DNA of 64,000 bases from CAWAQA01 sp963784065 (GTDB taxonomy: Bacteria > Acidobacteriota > Vicinamibacteria > Vicinamibacterales > UBA2999): NCBI GenBank assembly GCA_963784065.1, contig CAWAQA010000005.1, positions 620,001 through 684,000 of the forward strand. The letters are read 5' to 3'. Below the pieces are notes generated by a model. It was not told the DNA's origin and did no database searches. It saw only the letters and a list, made by a program, of their open reading frames with translations. The position numbers and the translations under genes were made by a program. Below, piece after piece: positions 33,475 through 41,415 of this stretch (its first letter is position 1; each line of letters starts with the position of its first letter).

Positions 33475-33764
33475 TCCGGGTCGTGCTGCCGGCGCATCTT
33501 CAGACTCTCGCGCGCGTGGATGGCGAGGTCACGCTCGACGTCGAGCAGCCGACACAGCGCCGCGTCCTCGACGCGCTCGAAGCGTCCTATCCGGTGCTGC
33601 GCGGGACGCTCCGCGATCGGGTGACGCAGCAGCGGCGTGCGTTCGTGCGGTTCTTCGCGTGCGAGCAGGACTGGTCGCACGAGTCGCCTGACGCGCCGCT
33701 GCCTGATGCGGTTGCGAGCGGAGCCGAGCCGTTTCTGGTTGTCGGCGCGATCGCGGGAGGGTAG
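33471..33764 (+). CDS. MoaD/ThiS-like ubiquitin-fold sulfur-carrier protein
   Basis: 97 residues: MIRVVLPAHLQTLA at the start, RRVLDALEASYPVLRGTL in the helix, and a C-terminal PFLVVGAIAGG. A terminal Gly-Gly is the site that is adenylated and thiocarboxylated in MoaD and ThiS. Length and the Gly-Gly tail fit the beta-grasp family. No moeB/thiF, moa or thi genes are near, so it is probably a dedicated carrier that works with the propeller protein whose gene it overlaps by 4 nt. Confidence 0.85.
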   Translation: MIRVVLPAHLQTLARVDGEVTLDVEQPTQRRVLDALEASYPVLRGTLRDRVTQQRRAFVRFFACEQDWSHESPDAPLPDAVASGAEPFLVVGAIAGG

Positions 33765-33782
33765 CGGTTTGCAGTACGTCAC

Positions 33783-33810
33783 GGGGCCGGTCGGACTTCA
33801 GCCGGCCCAC
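33783..33810. repeat. Family B2 palindrome (degenerate)
   Basis: GGGGCCGGTCGGACTTCAGC followed by CGGCCC, between the MoaD-like gene and the next gene; the same palindrome as 12784 with one arm changed. Confidence 0.7.
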
Positions 33811-33837
33811 ATCGACCGGAGTCCGTACAATTGGGCC

Positions 33838-34362
33838 ATGGCCGGCCGAGAGTGCTACCACTGCAAGCAATGGATCGAGGAAGGCGAGGCGCACAACTGC
33901 TGGACGACGACCGAAGCCGCCCTTACGCGGGATCTCCCGGAGGACTTGCAGGACGCCTGGGAGCGGCTGCGCGAGACCGCCGTCTCTTTCGGAGATCAGC
34001 GGATCTACGCGTCGCACAAATCGGTCATGTTCTCGCGCAAGTCCTGCTACTTCTTCGTGCGCCCGAAGAGGAACGTCCTCGAGCTCTGCGTGTTCCTCGG
34101 CCGGACGCTGAAGGCTCCGCAGGTGCGGCGCGTCGATCAGGCATCGAAGTCCAAGATCGTGCACGTCATTCACATCAGGCACCGCGACGAAGTGGAGGCG
34201 CCGATCACCGACTGGCTTCAGGAAGCGTACGCACTGTCCGACGCGCTGGCAGCAAAGCCGCAGACGACGCGCGCCACATCGAAGCCGGCAGTTCGACCGA
34301 AGAAAAAGAAAGCAACGGCCAGGCGGAAGACCGTCGCCGCCAGGAAGTCGAAGCGGCGGTGA
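33838..34362 (+). CDS. DUF5655-like protein with zinc-finger N-terminus and basic tail
   Basis: 174 residues from ATG 33838. The N-terminus has a CxxC...HxC zinc-ribbon pattern (CYHCKQWIEEGEAHNC). The central 110 residues, with SHKSVMFSRKSCYFFVRP and VLELCVFLGRTLKAP, resemble the DUF5655 fold described for restriction-like or transport-annotated proteins. The last ~40 residues are Ala/Lys/Arg-rich (AVRPKKKKATARRKTVAA), like histone H1-type DNA-binding tails. A nucleic-acid-binding role is inferred from the tail. No operon partner is obvious. Confidence 0.65.
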   Translation: MAGRECYHCKQWIEEGEAHNCWTTTEAALTRDLPEDLQDAWERLRETAVSFGDQRIYASHKSVMFSRKSCYFFVRPKRNVLELCVFLGRTLKAPQVRRVDQASKSKIVHVIHIRHRDEVEAPITDWLQEAYALSDALAAKPQTTRATSKPAVRPKKKKATARRKTVAARKSKRR

Positions 34363-34409
34363 CGGCGAGTGCGAACTGTACGTCATGCTGTTCATTTGAG
34401 GAACGACCA

Positions 34410-34797
34410 ATGTTGAAGGACGCGCCGATAGTTCCGTACATCCCGGTCGCCGATGTGGCGCGGGCGCGGAAGTTCTACGAAGAGAAGGTCGGGCTCACGC
34501 CGACGGAGGAATACGCGGGTGGTGTGTTCTACGAATGCGGCAACGGCTCATCTGTCTTCATGTATCCCTCAGCCGGCGCAGGCACCTCGAAGGCCAGTAC
34601 CGCGTTCTGGGCGGTTGACGACGTGGTGGCCGAAGTGGCAGCGCTGAAGGCGAGAGGCGTGGTGTTCGAGGAGTACCGACATGCCAGGGCTCAAGACCGT
34701 GAACAGCATCGCGGCGGGCGGCGGTGCGAAGACGGCATGGTTCAAGGACAGCGAGGGAAACATTCTCGCCGTGAGTCAAAGGGTCAATCAGACGTAG
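34410..34797 (+). CDS. VOC family protein (one indel)
   Basis: About 128 residues from ATG 34410 (TTGAGGAA upstream). IVPYIPVADVARARKFYEEK, VGLTPTEEYAGGVFYECGNG, FWAVDDVVAEVAALKARGVV, then after an inserted C near 34679 YDMPGLKTVNSIAAGGGAKT and AWFKDSEGNILAVSQRV. This is a typical single-domain glyoxalase/bleomycin-resistance-like protein; E in SEGN is the usual metal ligand. The stop TAG at 34795-34797 lies at the edge of a family B repeat. Function unknown beyond the fold. Confidence 0.82.
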
Positions 34798-34850
34798 GGC
34801 TGGTCTTCAGACCCGCCTCGGGCCGGGCCCAAAGGACCCGGCCTGCGCTC
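34793..34850. repeat. Family B palindrome pair
   Basis: CGTAGGGCTGGTCTTCAGAC and GGGCCGGGCCCAAAGGACCC lie between the convergent VOC gene and the giant operon that ends at 34869. Confidence 0.75.
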
Positions 34851-34868
34851 GCGGATTACACCGTTCTC

Positions 34869-36842
34869 TCAGGACCCCGCGCCCTCGGCCCCTGGCTCCT
34901 CGAGGCTGTCGAACTGCAACCCGCTCGACCCTTCACCGCGGCCAACCTGCTTGCGATGCGCGACCCAGGCCCATGTCGATCCGTCGATCCAGCGGGCCAT
35001 CTGATAGTGGCGGGTCACGCGGATGCCTTCGCGGGGAATCTCTTCGTCGTAGAGGAGCAACTCTCCGCCGCGATTCAGGACCCGGCCTTGCGCATGGTGA
35101 ACTTTCTGCGAGCCGTCGGGTTGCAGCACGGCGCCGCGCTTCAGGCGCGAGACGATCTTGTCGGGAGCCACCTTGAGTTGCACCGGGAGCAGCGGAATCC
35201 AGTGCGGTGGCACTGTTGACGCGAGCCGATACAGCGCCGCCGCCCCGCTCGCGCTCGGCGGCTCTGTCCCCGCGAGACCGGCTTGCGTCGGGCCGCGACG
35301 AGTCGGTGCGCGGGTTGGGGTGCTCGATCGGGCTCTCGATGCTGCGTTCGATGGCCCACGCGAGGTTGGCCATTTCGTCGCGCATGAAGAGCACCTCTTC
35401 GATCGCGGTGCTTTCCACGCTGCGCGCGAGCGCGGGCGGCAGGAAGAAGAGGTTGGGCTCGGCGCCCGCAATCGCCTCCTTGCCGGCCCGGCGCAGATAC
35501 GAGAGCTGGAACATGCGCCAGTGCGACTGCGGCAAGGCACGGTCGCCGATCGGCCGCAGCAGCGTGCGCACGCCGAAGCTGTCGGTGACGACCAGCGAGT
35601 TCACGGCGGTGAGCGATCCCACCGGCAGCGTCAGCGGGACGACGAACCAGTCATTGCCGTAGCTGCTGGCGTACTCGATCATGAGCAACTGCGCCAGGTC
35701 GGTTGGCCCCACCGGCAGCAGGCCGTACTCGATGCGCGCGTCTTCGAATTCCCAGTAGCGCGCCGCCGGCGCGCCGCGGAACGTCACCGGCGCGGGCACG
35801 GTGGTTTCGGTGATGGCGCTGAAGCTCTTGTCGCCGCCGGCGCCGAGGTTCACCTCGAGGTCGAGGTCGAAGCTGCTCCAGTCGAGATGCCCGTCGTAGA
35901 ACTCGCTGGCGGTCAGCGCCTTCTCGTCGGCCGCCTGCTCCGACAGCCGTGTCGCAACCGACATGGCGTATTCCATGCGCGGAGCGATCCAGGCGTCGGC
36001 GGAAGCCGCCGGCTCGCTGAACACGCTGTCGTACCAGGCGAGCCAGCTTCCCGCCGTCTGCGCGACCTCGGCGCGGTCGGCGACGACTATCTTGAGGGCG
36101 GTGTCGAGGACCATCTGGCTCGCGCCCGTGCGGCAGGCCTCCTCGAGCCGGCGCGCATCGAGCGCTCGCCCGACCATCGTCTGCACGAAGCGCACGGTCT
36201 GCTCGTCGGCCGCCTCGAGCTGCGCGGCACTCGAGCGGCTGAAGGGCGAACCGGGTGATGAAGTTCGCGCGGTAGCTCCGCGACAGCGGCTCCAGCTCGA
36301 GCATGCGCAAGAAGTGGAGACCGGCCTCGATTCTCAGCTTCAGCGTCCGGGCGTCGCTGGCTGCGGCGGCGCGGACGCGCTGGCGCTCGACCATCACTTC
36401 GAGCGGCATTCGCTGCGCATCGTAGGCGGCAGCCTGCGTCCGCTTGTTGGCCGGCAGCTCACCCAGATGGCAGCGCGACAGCGTCGCCGTCTTCGCGCGC
36501 GCGCGCGCCAGGACGGGCGTGCCGGCATCCTCGCCCTGGAACTCGCCCACCTGCCATTGGCGCGTCAGCAGCCACAGCGGGTCGAATACACGCGCGCTCA
36601 AGCGTGCTGCGCATGTCGGCTTCGCGGCAACGGGGTTCCAGCCGCGTCCAGCTGGTGATCGACGGACGGAGCGACGGGTCGAGCGGCGGCTGCGGCTCCG
36701 GCGGGGGTGGCTGCGGCTGCGGTTCCGGCTCGGGCTCCGGCTCCGGAGGCTCGGGAGGATCCGGTCGCGGCGGCCGCCGCGGCGGCACATCCGGGGGATC
36801 GTCCGGATCGATGGGACGGAGCGGTCGCGTGGGTTGTGCCAT
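34869..36842 (-). CDS. Giant-operon protein E: conserved protein with Pro/Glu-rich N-terminus (three indels)
   Basis: Start ATG 36842, adjacent to the stop of gene D. Residues about 1-60 are a Pro/Glu linker (PPEPPEPEPEPEPQPQPPPP). A conserved core then reads SWTRLEPRCREADMRSTL, ARVFDPLWLLTRQWQVGEF, QGEDAGTPVLARARAKTATL and LKLRIEAGLHFLRMLELE. After a break near 36240: RFVQTMVGRALDARRLEEAC, EYAMSVATRLSEQAADEK and HLDWSSFDLDLEVNLGAGG. After a break near 35245: YRLASTVPPHWIPLLPVQLK. A third break lies near 36650. Corrected length is about 655 residues, with no signal peptide or membrane segment. I recall this WTRLEPR...DPLWLLTRQWQ family only as uncharacterised conserved protein, usually near genes like C and D. 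Last gene of the operon. Confidence 0.75.
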
Positions 36843-36844
36843 CA

Positions 36845-39811
36845 CTATCTCGTCAGCGGCGCGAAGTCAGTCGACACCGCATCGTCATTGGCGTTGAACG
36901 CGAAGAAGAGCGCGGGCAGGTAGTGCGCCAGCTCGCCGAGCGCTTCGGCGTCTACCGCGCGCAGTTTGGCCATGTCCAGCGTTTCCACCAGCACGCGGTG
37001 CAGGTCGGCCACCGTCCACGGCGCATCGGGCACCGGCGGGACGGCCAGCAGCACGGTCTGCGGTGCGCACGCGTCAGGAGGATTGAACTGAAACGTGATG
37101 GCCGTGGTCTCGGTCGCGGCCGGCACCACTTCCACCCATTCGTCAACGAGCAGGCCGGCCAGCGGCTGCGCGGTGTCGAGGGGCGCCGGCAATTGAACAA
37201 CGAGCGAGAGCTTGCCGGCCGGGACGGTCTTGCCCGGTTCGGCCGGCAGGCCGACCCAGCGATCGGTGGCGTTGAACGGCAGTTGCGCCACGTTCAGGTT
37301 CAGTCGCTCGCCGGTGCCGAGGACTTCGGCGCCGCGCAGCGCCCCGCCGAATCGCGCCACTCCGTCGCGCACGCGTGCGCTGCGGGCGAACCAGGTCTGC
37401 GCCGCCAGCGGGTCGCCCCCTTGTACCTGCGCGCTCGCGGCGAGGGCGCTGGCGAGCTCGGCGGCGTGACCGCAGGTGAAGAGCGGCATCGCCACGAACG
37501 ATGCGCCAAACACGGCACGCATGCGCTCCAGCCACTGATCGCGCCGTACCCTGGGCTCGGCGGCCGCGGGCGCTGCGCCCAGGGTGGTGATGTGATCGAC
37601 GCGTACCTTGCTCTCCTTCAGCACCGCCGTCGCCTGCATGAGCAGCCCGGCACGGGCCGCCGCGTCGTCGCCGGCAGCCACGGCCGGGACCGTCAATGCG
37701 ACGCCAAAGGCATTGAGCTTCAGCAATGCCGTGCGGAGGCTCTCGCTGTCGGCGGCGGTTCCCTTCTTCACCAGGACATCCAGCGCCTTGTGCGCCGCGC
37801 GCAGCAGGTTTTCGGCTCTGACGACGCGGGATTCGAGCTGGGCCAGATCGATGGCCCCCGACGTGGCGCGTTCGGGCGGAGTGAGATCCTCCGGATCGGC
37901 CGCGCGCGCGCTGGTCAGCAGCCGCCGCACGGCGCGTGCCTGCTCCATGATGTCCAGCAGCGTGAGCTGCCGTGGCGCAAGGTCGGCGGGCCGCGCGTGC
38001 TGGATACGCAGGCGCGCGTCCACGGGGAAGCCGCCGGCCTTGTGCCGCGCGTGATAGAGCACGAGCTGCTCGAGCTCGCTCAGCTCGCCGGCACGTGGCT
38101 GGACGTCCACGCTGTAGACGATGTCCAGGTACGCGACCGGCACTTCGCTGAGGAAGAACGAGCGCGTTTCCGCGACGCTGCCGGTCGCGTCGTCGAGCCG
38201 CTCGACCACGCATCGGACGATGCGCGGATCGCCCAGGACTTTGGCGGCCCAGGCATTGAGCAGCGGCTCGGCGGCGGCGCGTACGGAATTTCCCGAGGTC
38301 GCCTTGCCGCCGAGGAGCAGCAGCAGCCGATGGGTCAACGCGATGCCGCTGCGCGGCGTCCTCGCAACCTCGAGCTCGGGAGCCGGGGCATCGCCGGTGG
38401 CAATGGCATTGAGCGTCGTGGCGGTGCGCGAGACGTTGCCGCGCACCATCTGATAGGCCGCTTCGGCAGTGAGCGCGTCGCTGACCGCGTCGATCGAGTC
38501 GCCGAGCGCATCGAGCTCGACTTCGAGTACGGCCATATCCGCCGGGGTGGCATCGGAGTGTCCCTCCAGCCAGTGGCTCACCTCGAACTTCTTCGCCGGG
38601 TCGTTCCACTTCTGGTGCAGCACCAGCCCATCGACCACGTTGTTGGCCGCGATGCTTTCGAGCGGCAGCGAGGACGTCTGCAGCTTGCCGGCCGCGAGCG
38701 GCGCGATCTCACGGAACGCATCGATGAACTGGTCCTTTCCCACCTCGTGCAGGCGCCGCTCGAAGCGATAGCCGAGCAGCGCGGCGAGCGGCTGGCCCTG
38801 GCGGACGCCGTCGAGCAGCCACTTCGACTCGCGCACGCGGCGCGACGACAGGTCGATGGCAAACGGTCCGGTCGCCTGCGGCACGCCGGTGCTTCCGAGG
38901 TGGGCATTGCGCAGCAGCGCCGCGGTCGCCGCGTGCGTCATCGACGGCGCGTGAATGAAGCCGCTCTCGTTGGCCTGCGCGACGAGCGGCCCCTGCTCTC
39001 CCGGCGGTGGCGTGATCGGCGCGGTGCCGGCCGGCGCGGGCGCGGGCTTGAGGTTCTCGACCCACCCATAGCCGCCGACGTAGACACCCTGCGCGTGCGA
39101 CGCCCGCATGCTGGCGAGCCGCTTGGTCGCAAACGAGGTGACCCATGCATCGAGCCGGTGTGACGCGAGATCGATCGTGCCCTGCATCAGGTATTGGAGA
39201 GCCTCGCTGTCCTTTCCCTGCAGGTGCGCCAGGCTCTTGCGGAATGCGCCCAGCGCCGAGACGGCTGGCGTCTGGAAGTTGGTGAGACCCTCGAGATGAC
39301 GCCGGATCGTCTTGTCGCCGGTGACCGCGGGAACGATCAGATCGAGCTGCCGTTTCCAGGTTTCCGTCGGCGGCGCGCCGGTGACCAGGTCCACCAGTTC
39401 CTGATCCTTGAGCAGCGCGGCCACGCTGGCGCCGGCTCGGGTGCCCGCGATCGCGGCGGCCGCACTCGCATACTCGAGCAGCATCGAGTGACGCAGCAGC
39501 GCGTGCAGCAGGCTGGTGCCGTCGGCCGGCTGCGCGCTGACGAGGGCGGCGATGTTGGGCTGCGCCAGCAGCGCGGCTATGTAGTTCGGCTCGAGCGGGC
39601 GCCACCGCGATACCTCGCCGGCCTGCACCAGGGGGTTGGACACGCGGAACGCCGTTTCGCCGTAGATGGCGCGCGCCAGCCGTGGCCGCCACGTAAAGCC
39701 CATACGCTGGACGATGCCGGCGGTGAGCGCATCCTGCGTGCTGATGAAGCCGCGCGTGTGGAGATTCTCGAGAAGCAGGGCGCGCAGATGTTCCAGGTAG
39801 TGCCTGCCCAT
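36845..39811 (-). CDS. Giant-operon protein D, C-terminal ~990 residues
   Basis: The intact frame begins at ATG 39811 (MGRHYLEHLRALLLENLH) but is most likely the continuation of 39883-41325, with two indels near 39818 and 39900, giving one protein of about 1,490 residues. Mostly alpha-helical: LVDLVTGAPPTETWKRQLDL, FRKSLAHLQGKDSEALQYLM and GTIDLASHRLDAWVTSFATK. The segment GYGWVENLKPAPAPAGTAPI recurs in homologs I recall, as does GFIHAPSMTHAATAALLRNA. The later part has RATTLNAIATG-type and VAYLDIVYSVDVQPRAGELSE stretches. No known domain, no export signal. Its stop overlaps the start region of gene E. Confidence 0.75.
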   Translation of the reverse strand: MGRHYLEHLRALLLENLHTRGFISTQDALTAGIVQRMGFTWRPRLARAIYGETAFRVSNPLVQAGEVSRWRPLEPNYIAALLAQPNIAALVSAQPADGTSLLHALLRHSMLLEYASAAAAIAGTRAGASVAALLKDQELVDLVTGAPPTETWKRQLDLIVPAVTGDKTIRRHLEGLTNFQTPAVSALGAFRKSLAHLQGKDSEALQYLMQGTIDLASHRLDAWVTSFATKRLASMRASHAQGVYVGGYGWVENLKPAPAPAGTAPITPPPGEQGPLVAQANESGFIHAPSMTHAATAALLRNAHLGSTGVPQATGPFAIDLSSRRVRESKWLLDGVRQGQPLAALLGYRFERRLHEVGKDQFIDAFREIAPLAAGKLQTSSLPLESIAANNVVDGLVLHQKWNDPAKKFEVSHWLEGHSDATPADMAVLEVELDALGDSIDAVSDALTAEAAYQMVRGNVSRTATTLNAIATGDAPAPELEVARTPRSGIALTHRLLLLLGGKATSGNSVRAAAEPLLNAWAAKVLGDPRIVRCVVERLDDATGSVAETRSFFLSEVPVAYLDIVYSVDVQPRAGELSELEQLVLYHARHKAGGFPVDARLRIQHARPADLAPRQLTLLDIMEQARAVRRLLTSARAADPEDLTPPERATSGAIDLAQLESRVVRAENLLRAAHKALDVLVKKGTAADSESLRTALLKLNAFGVALTVPAVAAGDDAAARAGLLMQATAVLKESKVRVDHITTLGAAPAAAEPRVRRDQWLERMRAVFGASFVAMPLFTCGHAAELASALAASAQVQGGDPLAAQTWFARSARVRDGVARFGGALRGAEVLGTGERLNLNVAQLPFNATDRWVGLPAEPGKTVPAGKLSLVVQLPAPLDTAQPLAGLLVDEWVEVVPAATETTAITFQFNPPDACAPQTVLLAVPPVPDAPWTVADLHRVLVETLDMAKLRAVDAEALGELAHYLPALFFAFNANDDAVSTDFAPLTR

Positions 39812-39882
39812 CAGGGATCGCGCGTGTGTAGCTGTTCGACGTGGCCTCGGTGCGCATCACGTCGGCGAGATCCGCATCGGCG

Positions 39883-41325
39883 TCAGGCGGGGCTCTGCCG
39901 GCGGCCGAGGCGCGCCGCCTCGCTGAGGCGCCCGCGCCAGATGTTGTCGCGCAACCTGATGAGGAAGCCCTTCAGCCAGGTGTCGTTGGCCAGCGCCGCT
40001 TCGTCACCGGCGCGAGGCCGCCACAGGTCCAGCGAGGTCACCGGCAGGACGCCATACGGCTGCCTGCCGCAGCGAATCGGCGCAAACGGCCCGAAACTGC
40101 GGACGTGCGTCACGAAGTGCTCGCGCGCCCAGGCGATGGTCTCGGGCGTCACTCCTGTGCCTTCCATGCCGACCATGTTGGTGAGGTAGTAGCCCCACGT
40201 TGCCTGCCACAGCGCCGTGTTCATGCTGCGCAGGTCACGCTCGTGGCTCTCGGCCGCGTTGCCGACGCTGCCGAGCACCACGGGAATCTCGCTGGCCGGA
40301 AAGCCCAGCGCTTCGCCGAGTCGCCGCGCGTTGGTGTCGGGATCGAGCGCCGGAATCGTCAAGCCGCCATCGGTGGCGAAGCTCCGCTGGTGGCCCGTGT
40401 CCTCCGCGCCGTAACCCGAGCGTTGCTCGGCGGTGTTGTTCGACGGCGTGCCGGCGCGCACGAAGTCGAAGCCATCGGTGTAATGGTGTCCGTCGAGGAC
40501 CTCACTCAGATTCCGCGCGGTCTCGGCCGCGGTCACCGAGCCGGCCGCACCGAGCACGAACAGGCTGTCGATGCCGGCCGTGAGGATCTGCGGCGTGATC
40601 CGGATGCGGATCCCCATGCCTGCTTCCTCGGCGGCATCGAAGTCGATCATCCACCGCATGCCGGCATCCACGGCCGGCTCGTCGTCGGGAATGTCATCCG
40701 CGGTACCGCCCTGGGGATCGGGACCGACCGCGAGCGGCCGTGTGATGTTGCGGCCGGCGACCGCCAGCGCCGGACGTCCGCCCGACTGCACGATTGCCAC
40801 CCACCGATCGGGCAGGAGGCGCGCCTGCGGCGCGCTGCGCCACGCCGCGTCCTCGCCGTCGTCCACTACCGCCGCCGGCGGAAACTGCGGCGGCGGAGAC
40901 AGCGCCAGATTCCGCGCAACGGCCGCCGAGGGGCGATTGGCCATGTTGAGCGGCCGCAGCGACCGCACGATCCACGCCGCGCGAGGAGCGCCGAATCGAT
41001 CCGCCAGCTGACGCCAGGCGTCGCCCTGGGCGCGAGCATCGTTACCGGCGCGCCACACCTCGCTCCAGTAGTGCTCGCCCCACTGCTTCTCGGAGGGAGT
41101 GAGCTCTTCCTCGTGCGAGTCGAGGTGGACCTTGTCCGGGTAGACGCGCACGCGCAATTCGCTGCTGCCGTCCGGCTGGGCGAAGAAGCGCGTCTCGAGC
41201 CGTACCGGGAAGAGCGCGAGCGGCCGATCGCTGGCGCACAGCGTCGCCTGCATCTCCGGCGGCAACTGTGGCAGCGACGCCGCGGGCAGCGTGAAGTCGG
41301 ACTTGAAGAAGGTGGATGGAGGCAT
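39883..41325 (-). CDS. Giant-operon protein D, N-terminal ~480 residues
   Basis: ATG 41325 is chosen (PPSTFFKSDFTLPAA); the frame is open to 41394 without family similarity. The conserved block LALFPVRLETRFFAQPD, LRVRVYPDKVHLDSHEEELT and SEKQWGEHYWSEVWRAGND is recognisable from uncharacterised giant proteins in other bacteria. Then RLLPDRWVAIVQSGGR, AGMRWMIDFDAAEEAGMGIR, LFVLGAAGS and GRQPYGVLPVTSLDLW. The frame ends at 39883 with an abrupt shadow tail, and the next frame continues PDADADLADVMRTEATS, so it joins the 36845-39811 segment. Function unknown; position in the operon argues that it forms a complex with C and E. Confidence 0.75.
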   Translation of the reverse strand: MPPSTFFKSDFTLPAASLPQLPPEMQATLCASDRPLALFPVRLETRFFAQPDGSSELRVRVYPDKVHLDSHEEELTPSEKQWGEHYWSEVWRAGNDARAQGDAWRQLADRFGAPRAAWIVRSLRPLNMANRPSAAVARNLALSPPPQFPPAAVVDDGEDAAWRSAPQARLLPDRWVAIVQSGGRPALAVAGRNITRPLAVGPDPQGGTADDIPDDEPAVDAGMRWMIDFDAAEEAGMGIRIRITPQILTAGIDSLFVLGAAGSVTAAETARNLSEVLDGHHYTDGFDFVRAGTPSNNTAEQRSGYGAEDTGHQRSFATDGGLTIPALDPDTNARRLGEALGFPASEIPVVLGSVGNAAESHERDLRSMNTALWQATWGYYLTNMVGMEGTGVTPETIAWAREHFVTHVRSFGPFAPIRCGRQPYGVLPVTSLDLWRPRAGDEAALANDTWLKGFLIRLRDNIWRGRLSEAARLGRRQSPA

Positions 41326-41415
41326 CTGGTGGCATGTCCTTGTGATTTCTAGAGCGGGCCGACCGTCTCGCGCTCCGCGCGGGTGCGTGTGCATGACCAG
41401 TCGACATGCGGATCC

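Noticed and set aside
36707..39163. An 818-codon open frame on the plus strand
   Set aside because: It lies opposite giant-operon protein D. It is a high-GC antisense shadow rich in R, G, H and A with no motif, while the minus frame is conserved.
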